This document shows, piece after piece, positions 54,789-63,276 of a stretch of DNA of 64,000 nt; the stretch's first letter is position 1; the number at the start of each line of letters is the position of its first letter. The stretch comes from Rubripirellula tenax. Its GTDB lineage: Bacteria > Planctomycetota > Planctomycetia > Pirellulales > Pirellulaceae. The DNA lies in the NCBI RefSeq assembly GCF_007860125.1, contig NZ_SJPW01000002.1, positions 907,768 to 971,767 of the forward strand, written 5' to 3'. The notes under the pieces were generated by a model. The model was given only the letters and a program-made list of their open reading frames with translations, ran no database searches and was not told where the DNA came from. The translations under genes and the position numbers were made by a program.

Positions 54789-55649
54789 GATTGATGAGTG
54801 GTTTGCGGCAAACGAGATTGAAAATGGGCGTTCAATCCTGATGACCTGTGCCCTTTACACACACCTTATCGTTAAGGGACTTTTTTTCTTTCCAGATCTG
54901 GCAACAACAAGTTTCGTTTTTGCGTCGCGATCCGGTCGCCCACGCGTGACGCCTATCGATTTCGTCTTTTCGGTAACCCGCTGCGCAAGCGAGGGATCAA
55001 CTAAGATCGAACTTCACTCGATGACGCAGTGAGTTGCTCCAAAACAAATACGTCGGGTTTCCGTCGAATCAACAAGCCGATCCGCGACATAGACAGAAAC
55101 GGTCGGGCCGCGCGACGGATTTCTGCGTGGACCAACAACCGTAGTTCACTTGAGCTTGCTCAATCAAGAGAAGACGGCCAAGTGCGGAATCAAAAACAAG
55201 CGGCTTACCGCCGGCCGGGACGATGACGAGATGGAAAAGTCGTTTTCTGCCGGTAAGTCCCCGTGCAATCGCCCTGAAGAAAGACCAGCAATGACAAAAC
55301 AAAGCGAGCGTCTGAGTCGTCACCAACTCAAACGCTCACAGGGTAGTCACTGATGCACCATCGACTCAACTATCTCTGGCAGGTTGTGTCTCCACAGAAC
55401 CTGTTGCGTCTCACTGAGCAATCCCAGCAGCATCCGAGTCAGCAGTCGCGACAAGTAAACATCGCGAAACACCCTTCGCCATGCCAAAATTTCGGGGGTT
55501 CGGGAGGTGGTCCATGACCACACACCATCACCACGAAAAGGGAATTCCAAAACGAATTTGGAATCTACGATTGACCCTGATAAAGACCGTCGCTGACTAA
55601 TTGTTCACGAACTGTTTTGCTGTTCATCGATCATCGATCATCGCTGGCT
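54789..55649. other. 861-base region without a supported gene; possible decayed remnant
   Basis: No frame in this stretch is convincing. It holds the promoter of the DUF1549 gene and the region after the lipoprotein. A minus-strand frame at 55347-55550 encodes a helix-rich 67-residue segment that might be a remnant of a lost gene, but I cannot assign it. Base composition is more AT-rich than the neighbours, and a tandem ATCATCG run occurs near 55626-55640. Together with the nearby transposase remnant, this suggests past rearrangement. Confidence 0.35.
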
Positions 55650-55859
55650 CTACTGATCTGCCTCAGTTGCCTGACCGCTCATCTCTGCTTCCATCCTTGC
55701 GTTATAGGCATCGTCTTCACCGACTGGCGTTGGCTTCCAATTCGGTGGCGGCTCGGCAACCGAGTTGACCTCTTTGCCACATCCAGCAATACCCAGACTG
55801 GCGACCAAGAGTGCGGCGACGAAAAACGATTGCAGCCTACGATTCAAGTTGTTGTTCAC
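55650..55859 (-). CDS. Small predicted lipoprotein downstream of the DUF1559 gene
   Basis: This 69-residue protein has a basic start, a hydrophobic stretch and a lipobox (LGIAGC, cysteine near residue 27). The mature part is short and acidic with a Pro-rich patch. GTG 55859 is chosen, since the longer ATG start would add 16 residues before the signal peptide and run into the terminator stem. In planctomycetes a small lipoprotein often follows a DUF1559 gene; its function is unknown. Confidence 0.65.
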   Translation of the reverse strand: MNNNLNRRLQSFFVAALLVASLGIAGCGKEVNSVAEPPPNWKPTPVGEDDAYNARMEAEMSGQATEADQ

Positions 55860-55902
55860 GAGATTCAATTCCAAATACAAAGGTAACAAAGGGGAACAAA
55901 AA

Positions 55903-55937
55903 GACAATCCGCATGGTAAGTTCCCATGCGGATTGTC
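55903..55937 (-). terminator. Strong intrinsic terminator after the DUF1559 gene
   Basis: Bases 55903-55916 and 55924-55937 make a perfect 14-bp stem with a 7-base loop. On the minus strand a TTTTTGTT tail follows. It lies 45 bases after the DUF1559 stop and before the lipoprotein gene, so most DUF1559 transcripts should end here with limited read-through. Confidence 0.9.
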
Positions 55938-55982
55938 GCACCCGAATTCTTTGAAGCAAAAAACGGCTCGAAGAAACTGGAA

Positions 55983-57251
55983 CTACAGTTCTTCTTCGAT
56001 CGTTTCTTTACCACGAACGCTTCCCAGCGCTCCCCACAAACCGAACGGGCTAGCTGCGCCTGGTTGGTTGTTGATGTCGACAGGAAACGCATTCTGGTTT
56101 CCGGCCTCGATCGAATCGGTGATGAATTTGACGGCTCCGTCGGCCATCAGAACGTGAGCACCACCTTGGTGACGACTGCTCATGCCGTGGACGCCTGGGT
56201 TCAAGTGGTTCTGGGCACACACCAATTTATTTGGGGGTTTGATGGTAAAGCACTGTGAGTACAGCGGTGCCATCGCGGCCCAAATCATTCCACGCGCTTC
56301 GACGCCCGACGAAACGGCAAGCCCGTCCTGCCAAAACTGCGGACGCAGCGGATCGATGTCCCCGTCGCAAAGATCGATATCGATCCCCGCCGCACTGTGC
56401 AGAACTCGCAACCGCTGGGCGCTGCGAACGTCGCGATCGCCGAGATCGGTAATGATTTCACCCATTGCAATCGAGTTGGACGTTCCATCGAGGATGTCCC
56501 GGAACTTGCTGCGGTGGTGAGTTCCGAAGACACCTCGCATCGAGGAGCGTCCGTCGGTTTGAACGCTTCCGCTGGTCGCCCATGTACCGTCGAACCAAGC
56601 AATCGGTCGGGTGCTACCCTGAGATTCCAGCGCCGGATTTCGCTGACCGTAGTAAGCATGCTTGCTGCTGTCACCACCACACACGGCGTAGTTCAAGCGA
56701 CCGCGGCCGGGCAATCCGACGCCCGGATCGCTGGGACAACGGAACGTGACAACGTTTGTCAACCACGGAATGTACGCCGCACCGTTGGGTGCCGACGGCG
56801 ACGGCCCCATGGCGTTATACTGTTCGCCGGCATCTATCGTGCCGTTATTGTTGGTGTCCTGCCACAACGGGTTGGAAATCTGCTCCCACAACGCTTGTTG
56901 CTCGCAAAACGGCAGCATGCCCACGTGGGCGCTAAGGTTCATCGCGTTGGAATTGATCCAATTGGACCACTTCACTGCCCAGCCCGGTGCGCCAGGACCA
57001 GCGTAGATCGGTCCTACAGCAGGACCTCGCTCGATCGTCCCAGACCCGTGCATGGGGAATTGCTTGTAGGCCGAATGATAATTGTGCAGCGCCAAACCGA
57101 GCTGCTTGAAGTTGTTGCTACAGCTCATTCGCCGCGCAGCTTCACGAGCCGCCTGAACAGCGGGCAGTAACAGCCCGACAAGCACTCCAATAATTGCAAT
57201 CACCACCAACAACTCGACGAGCGTGAAACCGCTCTTCCTCGTTTTCGCCAT
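55983..57251 (-). CDS. DUF1559 protein with a prepilin-type N-terminus
   Basis: This 422-residue protein starts with a type IV prepilin-like signal ([35 protein letters not shown]), processed after Gly with methylation of Phe in relatives. The rest is the DUF1559 domain, with a conserved [19 protein letters not shown] opening near 42 and a C-terminal [17 protein letters not shown] near 375. The family is large in planctomycetes and probably forms pseudopilus-like or surface structures, though direct proof is thin. It is a single-gene unit with its own terminator. Confidence 0.94.
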   Translation of the reverse strand: MAKTRKSGFTLVELLVVIAIIGVLVGLLLPAVQAAREAARRMSCSNNFKQLGLALHNYHSAYKQFPMHGSGTIERGPAVGPIYAGPGAPGWAVKWSNWINSNAMNLSAHVGMLPFCEQQALWEQISNPLWQDTNNNGTIDAGEQYNAMGPSPSAPNGAAYIPWLTNVVTFRCPSDPGVGLPGRGRLNYAVCGGDSSKHAYYGQRNPALESQGSTRPIAWFDGTWATSGSVQTDGRSSMRGVFGTHHRSKFRDILDGTSNSIAMGEIITDLGDRDVRSAQRLRVLHSAAGIDIDLCDGDIDPLRPQFWQDGLAVSSGVEARGMIWAAMAPLYSQCFTIKPPNKLVCAQNHLNPGVHGMSSRHQGGAHVLMADGAVKFITDSIEAGNQNAFPVDINNQPGAASPFGLWGALGSVRGKETIEEEL

Positions 57252-57613
57252 CTGTGAATCTCCAAAAATACGGTATTACGAAATCAATTGGAGGCGACAT
57301 CTCACCGCGTGTGGCGGAAAGCAGGCCCTCCAGGTAGCCATAATAGCGATCGATATTAAGAAAAACTTTCATTTTTGCGACATAAACATTTCAAAGCCAC
57401 GTCAACGTCTCGCGAGCTTCCCCCCAAAGCAACTCCGCTAGACCTTCATCAAGCGAAGCCTGCAGTCTTGACTTCTTGAAGAACTCGAAAACCCGGCTCA
57501 TCCGACGAAAGAGTGCGCGAAGGCAGAATGAACTTTGGCGGAGCTTCTGGACGAAAAAGAGTAGTCACGCCATCCTCTGTGGGAGATTTCTGAGGTCTTC
57601 CTTGGAAAACGGC
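57252..57613. other. Leader of the DUF1559 gene and flank of the transposase remnant
   Basis: No gene is supported in this 362-base stretch. Its left part should hold the DUF1559 promoter. Its right part would be the left end of the degraded insertion element, but I could not identify a terminal inverted repeat. Confidence 0.4.
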
Positions 57614-57993
57614 ATGTTTACCAGCCTGTGTATCAATCCTTCGCTATTCGTGGCTACCAGCAAACGCGGATAGGGTTCGTCCAAGGCGTGACGCGGTTCC
57701 ATGACCAGTTTACTGAAGGAACGATCTGCTGCCCTGCCTGCCAAAGTAACGGTGTGTTGCGACGGGGAGCCAAACAGAGGGAATTCAAGGCTTCTCCCAT
57801 TCACTTGAAAGCATCGGTGGTAGTGGCCGCGCTGCCTCGTATGGAGTGCCGTGATTGCGGAACCATTCGACAGATCGAAGTCGGTTTCGCCGACGCAGGC
57901 CGAACCTCCACCAAGGCATGGGCCAAGCACGCGTTGCAACTGACTCGCATTATGACGATCAAGTCCGAAATGCACAAAACCGCCACGAAATAA
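57614..57993 (+). pseudogene. ISL3-like transposase remnant, frameshifted and truncated
   Basis: The residues read from 57628 (YQSFAIRGYQ, CPAC near residue 35, CRDCG near 74, ADAGRTSTKAWAKHAL) match the N-terminal zinc-binding region of ISL3-type transposases, as I recall the family. ATG 57614 begins MFTSL in another frame, which fits the usual start, and one lost base near 57629 would join the two frames. The match stops at MTIK near 57960 and a stop codon follows, so the DDE catalytic part is gone. It is a dead element fragment. Confidence 0.75.
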
Positions 57994-58154
57994 GATAGCC
58001 TTCGGCCGCCGCGGGAGATGCTCGATTTGCTTTCAAAATTTTTTAATCGCCTCACAATTCAGAATTCAGTTTCACTTGCTTTTAAATCCATGGATTCGTT
58101 GCATCAATCCGGTGGCGCGAGATGCAGTAGGTCACAATTGGAGCAGTAGTCGAA

Positions 58155-59381
58155 TCACGAGTTTTTGAAGCGGCGACGATACTCGCCGGGTGCACAGTCT
58201 TCGTGTCGTCGAAATGCTGTGACCAAGTGGGCGTCGGATCGATATCCGGTCATCGTCGCGATCTGCATCAAGCTGTATCGCGTTTGGGTCAGCATCAGGC
58301 GAATCTGGTCGATCCGAACGCGTTCAATTTCTTCGCGTGGGCTGCGGTTTAAAATAGCCCGGAAGCGTCGTTCCAAGGTGACACGAGAGATCGCGACCGC
58401 ATCGGCGACTTGCTTGACACTGATGCCCTCGCACGCGTGTTCGCGGATGAAGTGGACTGCCGCCGCCACCTCCTGGTCGTCGATCGCCAACAAGTCCGAC
58501 GAGCGCCGTACCGAAATACGGCGCGGTGGAATCAGAATTTGGCGATCCTGGATCGGTTCGCCGGCCATCAGACGATCGAGCGCCATCGCGCCTTCGAAAC
58601 CCATTCGTTGCGTGTCCGGTTCGATGCTACTTAGCGGCGGATTGGCGAGCTCACAAATCACTTCATCGTCGTCCACTCCCAACACGGCCACTTCATCGGG
58701 TGCTCGACGCCCCGCAAGCGTGGCTGCCTGAAGCACCTGGCGACCACGGACATCGTTACAGGCAAAGATCCCGACCGGCCCAACCAAAGCCCGCAACCAC
58801 TCGACCAACGCGGGTTCGGGCAGTTCCGCTTGAGCTTCGCGTTGAACGATTCCTCCTTTTATTTTCGACTTGAAGATCTCGTTTTCGACGGTTGCGTCGT
58901 AAACAAGCGGTGTGAGGTTCTGCGCTTCGCACAGACGCAGGAACGCGTCGCGCCGCTGGTCGGAAAAGAGCACGCCGTTGTATCCACAGTAGGCCAAACG
59001 CTGAAACCCTCGCTGGCGAAAATGCTCGAATGCCAATTCGGAACACGCCTCTGGATCCGTATCAAACATGACTCCGTTGGCGGGTACGACGACGCCTCGC
59101 AGATCAACGGTGGGGATTTTCAACTTGGCAACTGATTTGGCCAACGTTTCGTTCTCAATTCGAGCGATCACGCCGTCAAAGCGTTGGGCGTGCAAGAACG
59201 CCGGCACACGTTCTTCGAGACCTCGTTCGAGGTGCAACACCTGCCAAGGTCCGTGAGCCCGAATGTACGACGCGATGCCCATCAAGCATCCTCGCCCATA
59301 GGCACGAGACGACTCAACCAATAGCAGAATCTGCTTCGGCTCGATTGGGCTCTTCGTTTTCTTCGCGGCGGAATTGGACAT
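58155..59381 (-). CDS. XylR-type transcriptional regulator (LacI-like sensor, AraC HTH)
   Basis: This 408-residue protein has an N-terminal periplasmic-binding-like sensor domain (about 15-290; VESSRAYGRGCLMGIASYI near 22 opens the family) and a C-terminal AraC-type pair of helix-turn-helix motifs (about 305-405; ISVKQVADAVAISRVTLERRF, then LMQIATMTGYRSDAHLVTAFRR). XylR-type proteins sense sugars, but the ligand is unknown here. It lies 110 bases downstream of the transporter gene on the same strand, and its site could be that promoter; this is inference. Confidence 0.9.
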   Translation of the reverse strand: MSNSAAKKTKSPIEPKQILLLVESSRAYGRGCLMGIASYIRAHGPWQVLHLERGLEERVPAFLHAQRFDGVIARIENETLAKSVAKLKIPTVDLRGVVVPANGVMFDTDPEACSELAFEHFRQRGFQRLAYCGYNGVLFSDQRRDAFLRLCEAQNLTPLVYDATVENEIFKSKIKGGIVQREAQAELPEPALVEWLRALVGPVGIFACNDVRGRQVLQAATLAGRRAPDEVAVLGVDDDEVICELANPPLSSIEPDTQRMGFEGAMALDRLMAGEPIQDRQILIPPRRISVRRSSDLLAIDDQEVAAAVHFIREHACEGISVKQVADAVAISRVTLERRFRAILNRSPREEIERVRIDQIRLMLTQTRYSLMQIATMTGYRSDAHLVTAFRRHEDCAPGEYRRRFKNS

Positions 59382-59491
59382 AAAAACGCTCTGGCTGACG
59401 ATAGATGCAGTTGCCGGACGAATGGTCCGGCAAATTTATCGTCAAAGATCAATGAATGGCGATACCGTAGCGGTGCATCGTTTCGGCAAGC

Positions 59492-61069
59492 TCAAAACTG
59501 GGCCCATACCGTCCACAGTCCCGTCACCAACATGGCGGCGGCCGAGAGCCAAAGCATGAAGTCCCACAACGCACCGGGCGTTAGTGATGGCGGGCACCGT
59601 TTGTATCGGAAATACAAAGCTGCGCCGGCCAACATCGGTAACATGATGCCTTGCGCGACGCCACTTAACAGCACCAACTGCGCCGGAGCGGGAAAAACCA
59701 AGTAAATCATCAAACACAGAATCGGAAATCCGCCGCTCAGCCAGCGGATCCACTTTGCCCTTGTCACGGCGTCATCGTCGATCAATCCGATCACTCGCAT
59801 TGCATCCGAAAACGTACGCGCGTGTGACGCGTTGGCAACGAAAAAGGTCGAATACAGAACTGCGAAGGCGCCGAACAGAAAGATCGAGGACGCCCATGTT
59901 GAAAACACCGGTACGAACATGACCGCCAACGTTCGCACTAAATTGTCTTTCTCGGGATTCAATCCGACGCGGTGCAAAATGGCAGCGCCCAGCAGGTAAA
60001 AAGCAATCGTCGCAAACGTGTAGACGGCCATCGCGCCCCAAGCGTCGACCCGCATGACTCGCATCCATCCCGACGCGCGGGCGGCCCACTCGGGTGAACC
60101 ATCATTCTTGCCCACGAAACGTGCATAGCCTTTTTCCAAGCACCAATACGGATAAACGACAAGCTCGGCCGCACCGACACCGATGATTCCAAACGTCGCT
60201 AGCGCCGTGCCAATCGGCCGGGCGTTGCCGCTGGCGGTCGGCAAATGGAATTTTAGACCGTTGATGAACTCAGAAAATCGGACGCGAAAATCAGGTTGGT
60301 CTTGCAACAAGAACAGGTTGACGACGGTCAACAAAGTGAAGGACGCGACCAATACGGTCGACAAGGACTGGATCATTCCGTAGCGACCGTTGTACAGAAT
60401 CAAACTCGTAACGATCGCAATCACCGTCGCCCAAATCGCCGCGTCGGCCGTCGACGTGTTGTCACCATATTGCGATCGAAAGGCTTCCCATCGAGATTCG
60501 ATTTCCGCATCCGTCGTTGTCGGTACGAAAGCTTCCTCGCCGGTTTCGCTGTTTCGATTCGCGAACCGTTCGAATTGCAGCAAGGTTTGGGCGTCGGCGA
60601 TTTCGTTGTAGTCGGCTCCCGATTTCGTGATGGGCGCTCCGATCGCCAAGGCTTGGCCGACGCTGCCGACGATGCCGCCCAACTGGCTGATGCTGCACAA
60701 CCACATCACCATCCAATACCACACCAACCAATTTCCACGACCGCGAAACCGCGGTCCGGGGACTTCGTCCAACGCCATCAACGTCGTTTTGCCGCTGACG
60801 ATGGCGTAACGTCCGAATTCGACCTGTGCGAAAACTTTCACGACACAGCCCAACACGATCAGCCACAGCAAACTGAAACCGGCTTCGGCGCCCGTCTTGG
60901 TCGTCGCGATCAGTTCGCCGCTACCCACGATCGAACCGGCAACGATCAAGCCGGGGCCGACACATCGAATGATGTTCGGAATCCGCGTGGGCGGGTCCAA
61001 CGTCGTTGACTCGTCAGTCGTTGATTCGGTGGTTTGAGACTTCGGCAACTTTGTCGGCGTTTCGGTCAT
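59492..61069 (-). CDS. Nramp-fold transporter lacking the canonical metal-binding motifs
   Basis: This 525-residue protein has a polar leader and about 11 membrane segments. VGPGLIVAGSIVGSGELIATTKTG at residues 37-60 aligns with the first helix of Nramp transporters, but where the metal-binding DPGN would be it has GSGE (49-52). The sixth helix has VYPYW near 280 in place of MPH. Family members carry divalent metals, but these changes suggest another substrate. It is a single gene 110 bases upstream of the XylR-type regulator. Confidence 0.85.
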   Translation of the reverse strand: MTETPTKLPKSQTTESTTDESTTLDPPTRIPNIIRCVGPGLIVAGSIVGSGELIATTKTGAEAGFSLLWLIVLGCVVKVFAQVEFGRYAIVSGKTTLMALDEVPGPRFRGRGNWLVWYWMVMWLCSISQLGGIVGSVGQALAIGAPITKSGADYNEIADAQTLLQFERFANRNSETGEEAFVPTTTDAEIESRWEAFRSQYGDNTSTADAAIWATVIAIVTSLILYNGRYGMIQSLSTVLVASFTLLTVVNLFLLQDQPDFRVRFSEFINGLKFHLPTASGNARPIGTALATFGIIGVGAAELVVYPYWCLEKGYARFVGKNDGSPEWAARASGWMRVMRVDAWGAMAVYTFATIAFYLLGAAILHRVGLNPEKDNLVRTLAVMFVPVFSTWASSIFLFGAFAVLYSTFFVANASHARTFSDAMRVIGLIDDDAVTRAKWIRWLSGGFPILCLMIYLVFPAPAQLVLLSGVAQGIMLPMLAGAALYFRYKRCPPSLTPGALWDFMLWLSAAAMLVTGLWTVWAQF

Positions 61070-61276
61070 GAGAATAGGAAACGATCTTGGTCGATGGGCG
61101 CATTACACCGACCGGAATCCGGATCGATGCGTCGCTTTGGGGGTTTCAAAGCGTTTTAACACGTTTGAGGCCCCCGCGTTGCAAAGCGGGGTGGTTGGCA
61201 CCGATAATGATCCTCGGCGGATCGTTCGTCGTTTTACCATCCGGCCCCACCACTCGTACGCTCGACCCTCCGCTGC

Positions 61277-62215
61277 ATGGCTGCATCACAAGCACTCGAT
61301 ACGACGATCGCGGTAGTCACACCCGAGAACATCGCGTTCGACTACCAATTGGCAGGGCCTTTCCGGCGATTGCCGGCTTACTTGATCGACCTGGCCGTTC
61401 GCTGGGTTTTGATTGTGATCGTCGTGTTGGGAATTTATTTGGTCGGTGGCTTGATCGACTTTCAACTGCTGGGCCCGTTCGCGACGGCGGCCGGCTTTCT
61501 GGTCTATTTCGGCATCAGTTGGTTCTATGGGACCGTGATGGAGACGGTTTTCAACGGCAGAACGATCGGCAAGTGGTCGGTCGGGATTCGCGCGATCGAT
61601 ACCGAAGGTCGCCCGATCAACGCGAAACGTGCGTTTCTGCGTAATCTGCTCCGCATCGCCGACTTGGCTCCCGTCGCCGCGCTGACCAGCTTTTCAGATG
61701 AAGTCCCCCCCGTGTTCATCATCCCCACCGGGATGATCGGATTGGCAACGATGCTGTTGACGCGCCGGTTGCAGCGACTTGGCGATTTGGCGGCCGGAAC
61801 CATGGTCATTGTTGATGAACGCGCGTGGAGATTGCCGATCGCGAAGGTCGATGATCCGCGAGTCGCCGCGTTGGCTTCGTTTTTTCCGGGCGACTATCGA
61901 GTCTCACGCAGCATGGCAAGAACCTTGGCCGTGTACGCTGAACGCCGCCACTATTTGACGCCGGCTCGTCGCCGCGAAGTCGCGCGTCACTTGACCGTGC
62001 CGTTGATCGAACGGTTCGAATTTCGCGCCGACATCGATCCGGACTTGTTGATGTACGCGTTGTACTACAAAACGTTTCTGTCCGAGTCGTCGGCGGAACC
62101 ACCTGATCTGGGTCCATTTGCCGGGTACAGCCCGCTTCTTCGTGACGCAGGAAAACCGGCGCCGGCCGATTCCACATCGACGTTACATCCGACTGCACCG
62201 GAGGTTTTTCAATGA
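61277..62215 (+). CDS. RDD family membrane protein
   Basis: This 312-residue protein has the RDD domain at about residues 25-175: FRRLPAYLIDLAVRW near 28, FNGRTIGKWSVGIRAI near 92 with its conserved lysine, and RLQRLGDLAAGTMVI near 163. Three hydrophobic segments are seen (about 40-60, 68-88, 140-155). The remaining 130 residues are cytoplasmic with no domain I know. RDD proteins have no single established function. The stop overlaps the next gene's ATG by four bases, so it leads an operon. Confidence 0.88.
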   Translation: MAASQALDTTIAVVTPENIAFDYQLAGPFRRLPAYLIDLAVRWVLIVIVVLGIYLVGGLIDFQLLGPFATAAGFLVYFGISWFYGTVMETVFNGRTIGKWSVGIRAIDTEGRPINAKRAFLRNLLRIADLAPVAALTSFSDEVPPVFIIPTGMIGLATMLLTRRLQRLGDLAAGTMVIVDERAWRLPIAKVDDPRVAALASFFPGDYRVSRSMARTLAVYAERRHYLTPARRREVARHLTVPLIERFEFRADIDPDLLMYALYYKTFLSESSAEPPDLGPFAGYSPLLRDAGKPAPADSTSTLHPTAPEVFQ

Positions 62216-63276
62216 ACGTTGCCATCCTGCTTGAAAAACGGCGAGTGCAATGGTCGGAATTGGAAGCACTTTGTGACGCGATGGAGTCGCGAGGACGAAC
62301 CGACAAAGCCGGCGCGGCTCATCATCGTGGCGCCGAAGGTGTTTCGCGATTCTCGGAACTGTACCGATCCGCCTGCGCGGACCTGGCGCTGGCAGACGCC
62401 TACCAGTTACCGCCCGGCACGGTGACATACCTGCACCGCTTGGTCGCTCGTTCACACAACCAGCTTTACCGAGCCAACAAATTTGAACCGAGTCGATGGT
62501 TCAACACGATTTTCCATGAGGCTCCCCAGCAAATCTTTGCCGATCCATGCGTCCGCATCGCCACGATCGTGTTCTTCGGGTTGTTCGCCCTGTCGATCTA
62601 CATGGGGCTGAACGAGGATAAATTCCCCGGATTCGCCGAAGCGATGGTGGGCTCGACCCAGCTGGAACAAATGGAAGAGATGTACGAAAAACCGATATCG
62701 GGGTCGCTGGACCACTACGTCCCGATGGCCGGTTTCTACATCATGCACAACACGGGCATCGGGCTTCAGTGTTTCGCTTACGGAATATTGATCATTCCGT
62801 GTTTGTTCATTTTGGCATTCAATGCAGTCACCTTGGGCACGGTTTTCGGCTACATGGGCCGCGAGGGTGCGGTCGGTGGTGACAATTTTTATCACTTCGT
62901 CACCGCTCACGGCCCCTTCGAATTGACAGCGATCGCGTTGTCGGCGGCGGCGGGACTGCGTCTGGGTGTCGGGCTTTTTTACACCGCAGGACTCTCGCGC
63001 GCCGATTCGTTGCGAGTTAATGCACTGCGTTCGGTGCCGGTGATGGTTGCATCGGCCATCCTGTTCACGTTGGCGGCGTTCACCGAAGGCTTCCTTTCGC
63101 CCAGCCCCGCACCGTACCTGGTCAAAGCGGCTTGGGCGATCATGTCATCGGGCATGATCAGTTTCTACTTCGTCGTTCTCGGGTTTCCTCGCGACGGTTT
63201 CACGCGACGTTCGGTCGAGTCCGACACGCCGCGTTCGCCATGGTCGGATGAAGAAGGAGCCATCGATGCAGCTTGA
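62212..63276 (+). CDS. SpoIIM-like membrane protein (DUF95)
   Basis: This 354-residue protein matches the stage II sporulation protein M family: a helical N-terminal part (RVQWSELEALCDAM near 12, SRFSELYRSACADLALA near 43), then five membrane segments from about 115, with IPCLFILAFNAVTLGTVFGY near 196 and the family's HGPFELTAIALSAAAGLRLG near 236. In non-sporulating bacteria it usually sits beside an RDD gene, as here, and takes part in an unknown membrane process. It overlaps both neighbours. Confidence 0.9.
   Translation: MNVAILLEKRRVQWSELEALCDAMESRGRTDKAGAAHHRGAEGVSRFSELYRSACADLALADAYQLPPGTVTYLHRLVARSHNQLYRANKFEPSRWFNTIFHEAPQQIFADPCVRIATIVFFGLFALSIYMGLNEDKFPGFAEAMVGSTQLEQMEEMYEKPISGSLDHYVPMAGFYIMHNTGIGLQCFAYGILIIPCLFILAFNAVTLGTVFGYMGREGAVGGDNFYHFVTAHGPFELTAIALSAAAGLRLGVGLFYTAGLSRADSLRVNALRSVPVMVASAILFTLAAFTEGFLSPSPAPYLVKAAWAIMSSGMISFYFVVLGFPRDGFTRRSVESDTPRSPWSDEEGAIDAA

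Noticed and set aside
55347-55550. 67-residue minus-strand frame resembling a transposase or lost-gene tail
   Set aside because: Too short and without a clear motif; mentioned only as a possible remnant.
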